A stretch of DNA of 64,000 nt from a virus: the IMG/VR virus record IMGVR_UViG_3300042731_006881, positions 1 through 64,000 of that record. One strand, written 5' to 3'. Positions 7,433 to 15,750 of the stretch are shown in pieces. A model generated the notes under the pieces. The model was not told where the DNA came from and did no database searches. It saw only the letters and a list, made by a program, of their open reading frames with translations. Numbering within the stretch: the stretch's first letter is position 1; the number at the start of each line of letters is the position of its first letter. The position numbers and the translations under genes are program-made.

Positions 7433-8836
7433 TCAATCGAAGCTTCCATCCTCGGTTTTCTGCCTGATCACCTGGTCGCGATACGCCCAGTGTTCGGCAG
7501 GGTCGAAACGAAGTTGTGTCACCTCAATCTCGGCAGGGTCGATTCGCGTCGGCTCTGGGCACTCGGAACCAATGAGAGGCAGCGGAGACCGAGCTATGCT
7601 CTGATCGACTGGTGCGCTGTAGACTCCAGGAATTGGGGCCACAGTGTGTTGGTGGATCGCCCACTGCATGCCCCCAGCTGTGCGTGGAGAGCCTGCAGGA
7701 ACCCCGTAGTGGGCAGCTGCGAGCGGGTAACGACGAATCCAGTCTGGTTTTCCGAGGAGCGCATAGTCCGACTCGTTGAGGTAGACGATGCAGCCACCGA
7801 AATGCTCGGAGATGAGCCCAGCCAGCTCCTCGGAGTACGCACTCCACGACGGCTCAGCCTGGCGGTACTGACCCGATGCACCGCGCCAGCTCTCGATATC
7901 TAGCCACGGGATTAGGTCTCCATGGTGACCGTAGTCAGCTGCGTCTGCAGCTCCGAGCATGGCCTCGAGTTGCTCCCGTGGCGTTCTCCACGGGATGAAG
8001 AAGTGGTAGCCTCCTGGCACCATCCCAGCGCGTCGTGCGTTACGAATGTGCTCAGCCCCTCTCGAGTCAATGTCCCGCCCGTCGCTGAGCTTCGCGACGA
8101 GCCACCGGTACCCAGCGGAATAGGCTGCAGCGTAGTCGAGTCGGGATGGGCTTTGGAGGTCCGAGACATCAATGCCAGGGATCCATGAGGCGTCTGCGGC
8201 GACTTCTCCGCCCCCCACAATCTCGTACCTCGCCAGCCACGAATCGAGGCTCATCGCCTCCTGGAGCGTCCCCTGTGCACGCTGCCAGGCCAGCTCGGAC
8301 TCGAGAGGCAGCCACGAATCGATTGGCCTGTCCCCCGCCCACAACTTGTTCCCTCGGACGCTCAGCTTTCGCTTGACTACCCGGCATGCGATGTCTGACG
8401 GCTTCTGACCTCGCAGCGGATGCTGGCCGTAGTCAGCGGTGACGAGCACGTTGGAGCATTGCTCAATCACGACACACGTGTGAGTTCGCTTCGGGTTTCC
8501 GACGTCGAGGATGATGGTGTCGCCAGTCTCCAGACGCGAGATCGCACGGGGCGCGACGGCGACGGGGTGCCCCATCGCCGTCCCAACGCGGCCCGTCTCG
8601 CAGAGCCATGCCATCGTGCGTGTTCCGTATTGGTGGCTACCAGACTCGCGTCGGTTGACGCGATTGCGACACCCAGCCAGGAAACGAATCGTGTGGGGTA
8701 GGTCCGCACAAGAGCTATAGCCGTCTGCTAGCCTACATTCGGTGATGGCGCGGACGATTGGATCGTCGATGCGGCGACCCTGGGTCCCGCCGACGAGGTG
8801 GCGGGCAGCTGCGCCCAGCGTTTCTCTGATGGTCAT
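7433..8836 (-). CDS. Endolysin: NlpC/P60-like domain plus GH25 muramidase
   Basis: A 467-residue cell-wall lysis enzyme; the ATG at 8836 overlaps the upstream stop (ATGA). The C-terminal domain from about residue 219 has the GH25 lysozyme signature: IDVSDLQ (Asp223), the KLSDG strand, GGYHFF, and LDIE with the catalytic Glu315. It should cleave the N-acetylmuramic to N-acetylglucosamine bond. The N-terminal 130 residues have Cys43 at the start of a helix (SSCADLPHT) and His119 in a strand (RTHTCVV), the Cys-His layout of NlpC/P60 or CHAP peptidases, although that call is weaker. Two catalytic domains would make it bifunctional. No signal peptide, so it needs a holin; a candidate lies two genes upstream. 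Confidence 0.85.
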   Translation of the reverse strand: MTIRETLGAAARHLVGGTQGRRIDDPIVRAITECRLADGYSSCADLPHTIRFLAGCRNRVNRRESGSHQYGTRTMAWLCETGRVGTAMGHPVAVAPRAISRLETGDTIILDVGNPKRTHTCVVIEQCSNVLVTADYGQHPLRGQKPSDIACRVVKRKLSVRGNKLWAGDRPIDSWLPLESELAWQRAQGTLQEAMSLDSWLARYEIVGGGEVAADASWIPGIDVSDLQSPSRLDYAAAYSAGYRWLVAKLSDGRDIDSRGAEHIRNARRAGMVPGGYHFFIPWRTPREQLEAMLGAADAADYGHHGDLIPWLDIESWRGASGQYRQAEPSWSAYSEELAGLISEHFGGCIVYLNESDYALLGKPDWIRRYPLAAAHYGVPAGSPRTAGGMQWAIHQHTVAPIPGVYSAPVDQSIARSPLPLIGSECPEPTRIDPAEIEVTQLRFDPAEHWAYRDQVIRQKTEDGSFD

Positions 8837-9033
8837 TTCCCGTGCTCCAGTCCCCTTCTGTACCAGTGGGCGTTGATGGGATCGACGGTTCCTCCGCATC
8901 TCATACAGCGGTGTTTCGCGCCAACTGTTTTCGGGTCTGTCGAGACGAACTCGTGCTCCTCACACGAGTCCAGACGCCTTCTGTTTTCACGCACCTCTTC
9001 GATGATGCGTTTGGATTGAGCACGTGTGATCAT
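8833..9033 (-). CDS. Small zinc-ribbon-like protein in lysis cassette
   Basis: A 66-residue protein from the ATG at 9033; longer in-frame starts would overlap the whole upstream gene and are rejected. C-x-x-H followed about 20 residues later by CMRCGG suggests one zinc site. The C-terminal pattern (CGGTVD, then HWYRRGLEHG) is seen in small phage proteins of unknown role next to lysis genes. Coupled to the endolysin by ATGA. Confidence 0.65.
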   Translation of the reverse strand: MITRAQSKRIIEEVRENRRRLDSCEEHEFVSTDPKTVGAKHRCMRCGGTVDPINAHWYRRGLEHGK

Positions 9034-9038
9034 TTGAC

Positions 9039-9239
9039 CTATCCAGACTTTCTGGCTTTTCGGGCCCGAGCATCCGCAACTGCAACAGGAGTCCTCAAGT
9101 CGTGGATTTCTCTCTCGGCTGCAGACAGCCATGAAGGTTTCCACTTGCGCCCCCTGACCCAATCGACGATATCGGAGATCAGGGGACGAGCAATCTGGCG
9201 CACGAGCGGATTTGTGAGTATGGCAGCGAGCCCCCTCAC
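9039..9239 (-). CDS. Small hypothetical protein in lysis cassette
   Basis: A 66-residue basic protein with an amphipathic N-terminal helix (residues 1-28, with ILTNPLVRQIARPLISDIV) and a charged C-terminus. It may associate with membrane, but there is no clear transmembrane span. The start overlaps the stop of the holin/lipoprotein-like gene (ATGA). Function unknown; position suggests a lysis accessory. Confidence 0.55.
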   Translation of the reverse strand: MRGLAAILTNPLVRQIARPLISDIVDWVRGRKWKPSWLSAAEREIHDLRTPVAVADARARKARKSG

Positions 9240-10063
9240 TGAGGGTCTCCAAGCAGCTCTTCCGCTGCATTGAGCGCCGATTGAATCTTGTCTGGGATCT
9301 TCACTCCAGAGGCCTCCAGGAGGCGCACAGAGTCGCTCAGCTTGGTGATGACGCTGCGTAGCTCGTCGAGTACCTCCTCCCCTTCAAGTAGGCGTTCACG
9401 GACCACTACGAGCAACCTGCGGGCCTCGACGAGCACATCTGCGATTCGCTCTGCAGCCGACAACTCCGCCTCTGTTGGCTCGTCGAGCGACTCGATCCAG
9501 TTCGCTGCCACGTTGTCCGAAGCCTCGATTGCTTCGACGGCGAAAGCGTATCCAACCACGGTTGCACGCTCGACGTCAGCCGCGCTATGTGGAGGCTGGC
9601 AGCCAAGTAGCGCAAGGGGCAGCGCAAGGCAGACCAGTCCGATGGAGATCGTCTTCTTCGTGGTGGATCCGATGTTACCGGTACCGTTTCCGAACAGCGC
9701 AATCACGATGTCCTGCGTCAACAGTACTCCGGCCCACGCCGACACGAAGGTCTTCCCTGCGTCAGCCCACGATGCACCAGCAACGAGAGATGCAGCAACC
9801 GTTGTTAGAGCAGCCACAGTCGGGGGGATGACTCGGCGTAGCTTGCTTGGGATCTGTTCCCAAATCTGTGGCTTGAATAGCCTCCATGCGTGGACTCCTA
9901 GCGCAATCGCGATCCCAGTGAACACCGTCCAGTTACCCCATGCTGAGAACAGCGCCTCAACGAGCTCACCAGGTTCCGAGTCGGGGGTCTGTCCAAGCGC
10001 GATCGCCGGCGCACACAACACTGCTAATGCGGCCATAACTGCCGCCAATCTGATTCCAATCAT
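9236..10063 (-). CDS. Holin-like membrane protein with internal lipobox
   Basis: A 275-residue protein from the ATG at 10063, 17 bases after the preceding gene. It starts with a signal-peptide-like segment (about residues 2-24, ending ALGQ). Hydrophobic segments follow near 45-62, 80-98 and 105-125. Residues 136-155 then form a second signal-like stretch ending in a perfect lipobox, LLGC with Cys155. After that comes a helical, acidic, periplasm-type domain to the end. Being just upstream of the endolysin, the first half fits a holin and the second half an outer-membrane spanin-like lipoprotein. A GTG at 9706 with an AGGA site could start the lipoprotein separately. Confidence 0.65.
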   Translation of the reverse strand: MIGIRLAAVMAALAVLCAPAIALGQTPDSEPGELVEALFSAWGNWTVFTGIAIALGVHAWRLFKPQIWEQIPSKLRRVIPPTVAALTTVAASLVAGASWADAGKTFVSAWAGVLLTQDIVIALFGNGTGNIGSTTKKTISIGLVCLALPLALLGCQPPHSAADVERATVVGYAFAVEAIEASDNVAANWIESLDEPTEAELSAAERIADVLVEARRLLVVVRERLLEGEEVLDELRSVITKLSDSVRLLEASGVKIPDKIQSALNAAEELLGDPQ

Positions 10064-10079
10064 TTTACCGTTCCTATCA

Positions 10080-12101
10080 CTATCCGCCGTGCACGACGGC
10101 GCAGTTCCTCGCCATGGCACCGACTCCGTTGAGTCGCGATCGAACGTATGCGGCTTCGGATGGCATCCGCGCAACGATCGACACATTACGCCACTGGTAC
10201 CCCAGCTCTCCTGAATCTATCTCTTCGATTGTTTCTCCGTCATCACCGCACACAACCATCGACAGAGACCCATTTCGTGCCCTTCCTCGTAGCGTAACAG
10301 TAGCGCCTGGAGCCACAGGCACTGGCAGACTATCTGAGCTTGATGATGGTGAAAGCACGTTGTTCCCGCTCACATCAGCGCTAATCCACTCCTCAGAGTA
10401 CACCTGGCGCACCATCTCTACTGCACCGCTACCAACGGTATCTTCTGCTCCTGGCCATCCTGATCCACTGATGGTAGCGCCATAGCTAGAAAGGTCAACG
10501 GTCGGGATCCTGCGTTCGTTTAGTCGCGGATTAAGGTATCCTCCGCTCGCCTCCCATGATGTTGCGGCTTTCAGCGCATCGAAGTCCGAATACGTCGTTC
10601 CGTCAACGTCGAACCGGTCTCCAGATAGACCGAACCCATACGAGTCCGCCTCGTGCCAGTATACGTTCCCGTCACGGTTCTCGTTCGTTGGCGTAGCTCC
10701 AGAGTCTAGTTTGTTCGCAATCGCAGGAGGAGGAGCGACAACAACTATGTTGTTCGCTATCTGGTCTACTCCTGCGATCCCTGTAGTTGCGTCTCGACCC
10801 ATGCGAGCTTGCGACACCACACGAACCGTGTTGTTGTACACCATCCGGCTCCCGATCAACGGATCCCCTGCATGCTCACCAAGCGCGTTGAACCCTACGT
10901 ACCCGCGCGAGTCGCCTCCATCGAATCCACCAAGTGAGTTGCGGCGATAGAACAGGCCAGGTTCCTCAATCCACACAAGATTGTGGTGTATCCACACCCG
11001 CCCGTCTATAGTTGGCGCATCAGGTTGGCCATTTTTCGACACTGACGTTCCTGGCCCCAGGAATATGCAGTGGTTAATCTCAACTCCGACTGAGTTGGTT
11101 CCCAGCTGCACGCAATCGTCCTGGATGCGAGCGAAAACGCATTCGGTGATACTAGCGTCGAACAGACCAGGGTTTGCGTTGACAGCGTCGTGGCATCGAA
11201 CGAAAACGCAACGTTCAACAGTAAGTCCAGATGGACCTAGCGTTCGTATTCCGTGATTTTGTAGCCTAAACCTGGATATGTATGCCTTTACGTCCTGCCA
11301 GGTCACATATGATGGAAGGTAGTAGTTCACATAACACTCTGTTATGGTAGTATTCGGAGCTAGCTCGTACACCTCGAACCCGCCATCCAGGTTCTCCGAG
11401 GACGGGCACAGCACGTTGCAGCGTCTCAGCGTAGTACCTTCAGACCCGTCTCCTATCGGAATTCGTCCCATCTCTACTGTGATTCCATCGAATGTAACGT
11501 CGTTTGCTCCCCATGCGCTTACTACAGGAGGATTTGTCGAGAGCACAATCCTGTCTGGTGAAGACAGGTCAACGTCGTACCATCCCATCTGCTCCGTCGT
11601 GTCGAGTCGCAGATAGATCAATCCTGCTGCTCCGTAGTCTCCAGCCAGGTCGTAGTAAGTCCCCGGACCTATGTACTCCCCTTCTGTATCCAAAGCTGAA
11701 TTGAACGAAGTCCAGTTTTGGTATGGTATAAGCATGTGTCGCTTATGTTCATATTCTACGTATCCGAACGCGCTCACGTCCGTGTCTCCACGATAAGTCG
11801 AGTACGACGCTGTAGACACGTAGATCTTCTTCCCAGCGTCAACTACTGACCATCCCCCAGCTAGCGTTTCCAGCGCTGTCTGCCACGTCGTGAATATGGC
11901 TCCGCCCGTCGGACACCGAATCGTCAAACCGTCCTGTGTGTCCACCGTTACAGCGTTTTCGCGATAGTAACCGTCAGCAAGGATAACCGTGTCCCCCGTC
12001 TCAACCTGCGTGAGAGCGTAGGTTACAGTCATCCACGGATCGCCGCTTGAGCCGTCTCCAGAGTTGTCTGAAGCTAATGGGTCCACGTAGTATGTTGTCA
12101 C
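10080..12101 (-). CDS. Tailspike-like right-handed beta-helix protein
   Basis: A 673-residue protein. The N-terminus (YYVDPLASDNSGDGSSGDPW, then TVTYALTQVETGDTVILADG) is the standard opening of secreted parallel beta-helix (DUF1565/pectate-lyase-like) proteins. A long middle with beta-helix coil repeats and many Asn/Gly turns continues to about residue 480. The last 150 residues look like a carbohydrate-binding jelly-roll domain. Such proteins bind and often degrade host surface polysaccharide. It is in a run of three fibre-type genes before the lysis cassette. No catalytic residues can be assigned by eye. Confidence 0.75.
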   Translation of the reverse strand: MTTYYVDPLASDNSGDGSSGDPWMTVTYALTQVETGDTVILADGYYRENAVTVDTQDGLTIRCPTGGAIFTTWQTALETLAGGWSVVDAGKKIYVSTASYSTYRGDTDVSAFGYVEYEHKRHMLIPYQNWTSFNSALDTEGEYIGPGTYYDLAGDYGAAGLIYLRLDTTEQMGWYDVDLSSPDRIVLSTNPPVVSAWGANDVTFDGITVEMGRIPIGDGSEGTTLRRCNVLCPSSENLDGGFEVYELAPNTTITECYVNYYLPSYVTWQDVKAYISRFRLQNHGIRTLGPSGLTVERCVFVRCHDAVNANPGLFDASITECVFARIQDDCVQLGTNSVGVEINHCIFLGPGTSVSKNGQPDAPTIDGRVWIHHNLVWIEEPGLFYRRNSLGGFDGGDSRGYVGFNALGEHAGDPLIGSRMVYNNTVRVVSQARMGRDATTGIAGVDQIANNIVVVAPPPAIANKLDSGATPTNENRDGNVYWHEADSYGFGLSGDRFDVDGTTYSDFDALKAATSWEASGGYLNPRLNERRIPTVDLSSYGATISGSGWPGAEDTVGSGAVEMVRQVYSEEWISADVSGNNVLSPSSSSDSLPVPVAPGATVTLRGRARNGSLSMVVCGDDGETIEEIDSGELGYQWRNVSIVARMPSEAAYVRSRLNGVGAMARNCAVVHGG

Positions 12102-13081
12102 GGTAGTGTAACACCACCTCTGGCTGCCATGTACTTCGTCAGCAGCAGCTGATCAGATGTGCTTAGTGCAGAAGGCACTACAACTACATCTAGGACATCA
12201 GCACCGCACGCGAGTAGATCGCCTCCGTTGTTGTAAGCGTCGTAGTCACCAACTACATAATACCCTCCGTCTATTACGTATGTGACACCTCCTGCGTCGT
12301 AGATAGACAGGTTTTCTCCGTCTAGTAGCCCATAGTTCAGTGTACCGTCACGTCTCTTAACGTACACGTGAGGATTTCCTGTGTCAGGAGTTTGGCCGGC
12401 TGCGTAACACGTCGTGTCGTTTCGTCCACCGAACCACAGCACTGGAGTGTTGTTGCGACCTAATCCGGATGACGACGTGCCAGCTGCTCCTCCTGATCCA
12501 ATCCCAGCCAGGCCCCTGTAACCGGTATTCGACCCCCACTGAGCTAGCACAGCAATCGTGTGACTAAAGTCTCCAGTGCGAGCGTTTACTGGTCCCAGAA
12601 GCGCCTGTCCACCGTCCGTGAAACGGACAGCCTGATGCCCGTTGATCGTTCCGTCAAGCGTCGGCGCAGTACCAGTTCCTCCCGGCGCGAAATCACCACT
12701 CACAGTTCCGTAGTTAGGCACAGATGACACTGAGCTAGCAGCATCCGCTACCATCCAAATGTCAGGTTTCGTATTGAGCAGCAACGGTGACCAGACTGAT
12801 GAGGCAGCAAATACAACATTGCTTCCTGCAACAAGACGCACCGTCGAAGCGGACGCCACCATTGCATGATTTGGAGTGAACGATGCTGATTGCGAGCTTC
12901 CTGTTCCAACCCCAGTGTCAGCTGTTTCCCCATTGATAGTAAGTTCCCATGATACACCTGAAGCAACTGTAATGTCGATTGTTCCTGACACTCCGTACCA
13001 GTATTGTGTGTCCACAGTATCGAACTGGCACAGCGTTCGTGGTGGGCGTGGAAAGAATCCAAAACCTAGGCCAAATTTCAT
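12098..13081 (-). CDS. Tail fibre protein with LamG-like domain
   Basis: A 327-residue protein. After a short N-terminal segment, residues 30-110 look Ig-like. Residues 115-327 have the layout of a concanavalin A-like/LamG domain: an N-terminal PDIWMVADA strand, then NGHQAVRF, FSHTIAVLAQWGS, and a C-terminal strand followed by LLLTKYMAARGG, a typical LamG-type C-terminal helix. Sugar binding at the particle surface is likely. Coupled on both sides by ATGA overlaps to the other fibre-type genes. Confidence 0.65.
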   Translation of the reverse strand: MKFGLGFGFFPRPPRTLCQFDTVDTQYWYGVSGTIDITVASGVSWELTINGETADTGVGTGSSQSASFTPNHAMVASASTVRLVAGSNVVFAASSVWSPLLLNTKPDIWMVADAASSVSSVPNYGTVSGDFAPGGTGTAPTLDGTINGHQAVRFTDGGQALLGPVNARTGDFSHTIAVLAQWGSNTGYRGLAGIGSGGAAGTSSSGLGRNNTPVLWFGGRNDTTCYAAGQTPDTGNPHVYVKRRDGTLNYGLLDGENLSIYDAGGVTYVIDGGYYVVGDYDAYNNGGDLLACGADVLDVVVVPSALSTSDQLLLTKYMAARGGVTLP

Positions 13082-14445
13082 GACACGTCCTCAGCAATCT
13101 CCCAGTACGAAATCACACGCGCTACTCTGGCCTGCGTTGCATGGTCAACTAGACTGACATAGATCGTGTCTGCAGTATCAGATGCGTCTACCTGATAGTA
13201 GTAACCGCTAGCGTCACCCTCAATACTCGACAGTTGTGCGGTTGCTCCGCTATCATTCACGCCATCCCTAGTGCTGATTCGTATCGACCCTGATGAGCGT
13301 CTGCAGCTGATCTCAATCACGTCACGGAATGAATCAGAACCGTCTGAGTCCTCGACATAAATCACGAAAAATGCAGTATTTGCTTCGTCGTCTTCTACGA
13401 GTCCGCTGAGCACAAGCGTGTTCGCTGCTCCGTCCATTTTAAGCTGAACGTTTCCAGAACCAGTACCTGGAAGAGCGGTGACTTCCCCTCGTACACCCTC
13501 AGTTATTCTTCGGTACGTCACTGTTCCAGCACCGGTGAACGAAGCCCCCCTTTCCATACGACCTGAAACGGTTACGTTTCCAGATATAGAATATGTTCCG
13601 TTCTCGTACACCGTAACAGCCCCAGCCAGGTTTGCCGAGGCTTCCGCCGCCAGGATAGCTGTCCTCCAATCTCCATCGATATCACCCCACCACTGCGGAT
13701 AGACGAACGGCTCACCATAGACGAACACTGCCCCACCCAATGACGAGTCAAAAACATGTACTGAGGAAGGCGCGCTAAGGTGACCGTTCAATGTAACAGA
13801 CACTCCAGAAGCCGGGCGAAGTCTCCCCCCATGCCACACAAAATCAACCGACGTTGCGATCGTAGCCTCAACATCGTGCGTACCCGGAGTGATGTAGATA
13901 GGTAGACCATTCGCTGCTGCGTATGACTCAGCTTCGGCGAACGTTGCGTAGTGATTTGGGTCCACGAAGCGTGTTGTCCCAAAACCAAAGTCCGCGATGT
14001 GTCTTAATGACTTCCTAATCGATCCCCAAATCCCATATACATTATCGAACTGGTCAGTTTCGAAAGGAGCCACATCCTCAATGGGTCCAGCCAGCTGCAG
14101 CACCAGCGACTCATCTCGCGTCTTGTCCAGGTCGATAGCGCTACCAGACAGCCCGTTGTTCACAGTGCAGCGGACCAGGTACTTCCCCCATGGGGCTCCA
14201 GTGAAGTCGACCGACGGCGGGACAAGCCCAGTGCTCGCATTACCTTGCCACCAGATGCGGCCCTGTCCAGCAGTCCAACCGGATGGGGTATCGAACTCAT
14301 CTGGCTGGGAATAGATCTCCCAGGAAATGACCCCAACGCCAATGTAGCTCGACAGGCCAAACTGGACGGAATCACCACTATCTAGCGTGATTGCTCCGCT
14401 CTGAGGGGCGCCACCATTTACGGCTGCTGTTGCGTGGATTGGCAT
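13078..14445 (-). CDS. Tail fibre/spike protein
   Basis: A 455-residue protein. An N-terminal Ig-like domain (residues 1-120) is followed by a segment with IADFGFGTTRF and then a beta-helix-like region. The motif YPQWWGD (about residue 250), followed by DWRTAILAAEASANLAGAV, is the well-known entry to pectate-lyase-like beta-helix domains in phage spikes. The last 130 residues form another beta domain. It begins the leftward block after the rightward lipoprotein cassette, with an AGGAAAG ribosome binding site 12 bases upstream. Confidence 0.7.
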   Translation of the reverse strand: MPIHATAAVNGGAPQSGAITLDSGDSVQFGLSSYIGVGVISWEIYSQPDEFDTPSGWTAGQGRIWWQGNASTGLVPPSVDFTGAPWGKYLVRCTVNNGLSGSAIDLDKTRDESLVLQLAGPIEDVAPFETDQFDNVYGIWGSIRKSLRHIADFGFGTTRFVDPNHYATFAEAESYAAANGLPIYITPGTHDVEATIATSVDFVWHGGRLRPASGVSVTLNGHLSAPSSVHVFDSSLGGAVFVYGEPFVYPQWWGDIDGDWRTAILAAEASANLAGAVTVYENGTYSISGNVTVSGRMERGASFTGAGTVTYRRITEGVRGEVTALPGTGSGNVQLKMDGAANTLVLSGLVEDDEANTAFFVIYVEDSDGSDSFRDVIEISCRRSSGSIRISTRDGVNDSGATAQLSSIEGDASGYYYQVDASDTADTIYVSLVDHATQARVARVISYWEIAEDVS

Positions 14446-14575
14446 GTGGACTTTCCTGAAGGGGACTCACGCAAACCGAGTGGGACTACTACTTTCCGAG
14501 AAGTAGCGTCTTTTGCGTATGTGTGCGTCTCGCGCATATGCACATACTGAAGTGTATGAAACATCAATAATCGCC
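14446..14575. other. Intergenic region with two inverted repeats
   Basis: Divergent intergenic DNA between the fibre gene and the rightward cassette. It holds CTACTT-N6-AAGTAG (14489-14506) and a larger dyad (14517-14547) in which GTATGTG pairs with CACATAC and TGCG with CGCA, with a TATG bulge. Neither is followed by a T-run on either strand, so operator or RNA structure is likelier than terminator. Confidence 0.45.
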
Positions 14576-14604
14576 TTGCATCATCCGTAACAATGGTGCA
14601 TACC
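14576..14604 (+). promoter_or_regulatory. Rightward promoter of lipoprotein cassette
   Basis: TTGCAT (14576-14581), 17-base spacer, CATACC (14599-14604), with TG two bases upstream of the -10. Same -35 start, same spacing and same GCATA core as the promoters at 5265 and 6696. A 41-base leader follows before the ATG of 14646. Confidence 0.5.
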
Positions 14605-14645
14605 TACACCTGTCAGCAGGGACGAGATACAGGAGATAAGGAATC

Positions 14646-14816
14646 ATGACCAAATCAACCGAGACCTTCCGCCGAGACGCCGACAGCATCACCGCCCACT
14701 ACGTGGACGAGGAAACCGTCCGCATTACCAACTCGCTTGGGCATGACTTCTTCGTCGATACCGACGACTGGCTGACACGACGAGCAGCCCTCATCGCCAG
14801 CGGTGAGTGGAAGTGA
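14646..14816 (+). CDS. Small acidic protein, paralogue of 6749-6919
   Basis: A 56-residue protein behind an AGGAGATAAGGA ribosome binding site. Its C-terminal half shares the S-x-GH-x-F-V-x-T-x-x-W-x-x-R-x-x-x-L pattern with the protein at 6749; both are followed directly by a terminator hairpin. Too short for standard ORF cut-offs. Function unknown. First gene of the cassette that ends with the lipoprotein. Confidence 0.75.
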   Translation: MTKSTETFRRDADSITAHYVDEETVRITNSLGHDFFVDTDDWLTRRAALIASGEWK

Positions 14817-14822
14817 GTCAAC

Positions 14823-14843
14823 AGGGCCCCTTCGGGGGCCCTT
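14823..14843 (+). terminator. UUCG-capped terminator-like hairpin
   Basis: AGGGCCCC, loop TTCG, GGGGCCCT: eight perfect pairs capped by a very stable UUCG tetraloop, starting seven bases after the stop codon. The T-tract is poor (TTC), so termination may be partial, which suits the genes that follow 20 bases later. Confidence 0.6.
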
Positions 14844-14863
14844 CAACAATTTGAGGGTACCAA

Positions 14864-15043
14864 ATGGCAGACCACACCACCATGGCCAGAATCACCAGCA
14901 AGCAGGTCGAGAAGGCCGATGCTCTCGCGATCCAACTTCGCGCCAAAAGCTTCGGCGCGAACGTATCTCGCTCTCACGTAATCCGGCTCGCGATTGACGA
15001 GGGTCTGGCGGTTCTGGCGAAGAAGCTTGAGGAGGTCAGGTGA
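14864..15043 (+). CDS. Ribbon-helix-helix-like small protein
   Basis: A 59-residue basic protein. Residues 8-50 read as a ribbon-helix-helix DNA-binding domain: short strand, helix (VEKADALAIQLRAKSFG), then VSRSHVIRLAIDEGLAVL as second helix. GAGG lies eight bases before the ATG at 14864; a second ATG at 14881 is possible. The stop overlaps the lipoprotein start (GTGA). Likely a small repressor of its own cassette, but targets are unknown. Confidence 0.65.
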   Translation: MADHTTMARITSKQVEKADALAIQLRAKSFGANVSRSHVIRLAIDEGLAVLAKKLEEVR

Positions 15044-15750
15044 ACACTATCGCGAGGATACTGGCCATAGGCCTGGCTTTGGTTTTGTTCGGGTGTGGGT
15101 CGGAATCTGCAGACCCGACCCAAGCAGTTGCTGGGGCCGATCAGGGAGGCCGCGCTGGAGAATCTCCGGCCAACGTGGATAGTGGTGCTGGTGGCGTCGG
15201 TGGATCCACCGTATGCCCTGCCGGATCGGAGACATGTCCCTGCTACGGCAACGATACCTGCGATGCTGGGCTCTCCTGCTACTCTGGGGTCTGCGTCTTC
15301 GTCCCGTCGTCGGGGGGAGCTGGCGGCGGAGCCCAGGAAGCTGGCGGGGCCGCTGGGGATGAGCCGGCGGCGATTGCGGGTGGCGCTGGTGGCGCTAAGC
15401 ATCAGGAGTGCGTCCCTGGGTGCATTGGTGACGAGGAATGCTTCAAAGGGGAGTGCGTTGCACCTGAGGTGCCATGCACGTTGGAAACGGCTCAGCACAT
15501 CCTGACCACCCTGCGGTATGAAGTTCGTGGGAACGCATGCCTGAAGGTGGTAAACAACACCAATCTTGATGCGTGCTTCTCCAGCTCGGTTGAGATCCAG
15601 GCATCGTACCGAAACACGTGCGATGTATCAGGATCATTTGTAGCCGTGGATACCCCAGCAGATCCGCAGGTCCCGGCCTGCGAGGAAACTGTGATCCAGT
15701 TACTCGGAGAGCGCGACACCACCACATCAGTGCGTTGGGCGTTCAACTGA
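15040..15750 (+). CDS. Cys-rich lipoprotein with Gly/Ala linkers (possible moron)
   Basis: A 236-residue lipoprotein from a GTG overlapping the preceding stop. Residues 1-19 form a signal peptide ending in lipobox LFGC (Cys19). Gly/Ala-rich linkers flank a small Cys cluster (CPAGSETCPCYGNDTCDAG, then CYSGVCV) and a second one (CVPGCIGDEECFKGECV). A C-terminal beta domain with four Cys follows. This arrangement is characteristic of myxobacterial surface lipoproteins. In a phage it would be displayed on the infected or lysogenic host, for instance for receptor masking or superinfection exclusion (inference). It runs against the flow of the surrounding late genes and overlaps the convergent fibre gene by eight bases. 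Confidence 0.75.
   Translation: MNTIARILAIGLALVLFGCGSESADPTQAVAGADQGGRAGESPANVDSGAGGVGGSTVCPAGSETCPCYGNDTCDAGLSCYSGVCVFVPSSGGAGGGAQEAGGAAGDEPAAIAGGAGGAKHQECVPGCIGDEECFKGECVAPEVPCTLETAQHILTTLRYEVRGNACLKVVNNTNLDACFSSSVEIQASYRNTCDVSGSFVAVDTPADPQVPACEETVIQLLGERDTTTSVRWAFN

Noticed and set aside
9406-9702. Overlapping minus-strand frame of 98 residues in the holin/lipoprotein gene
   Set aside because: Composition is Arg/Ser/Pro-rich as in shadow frames, without a ribosome binding site.
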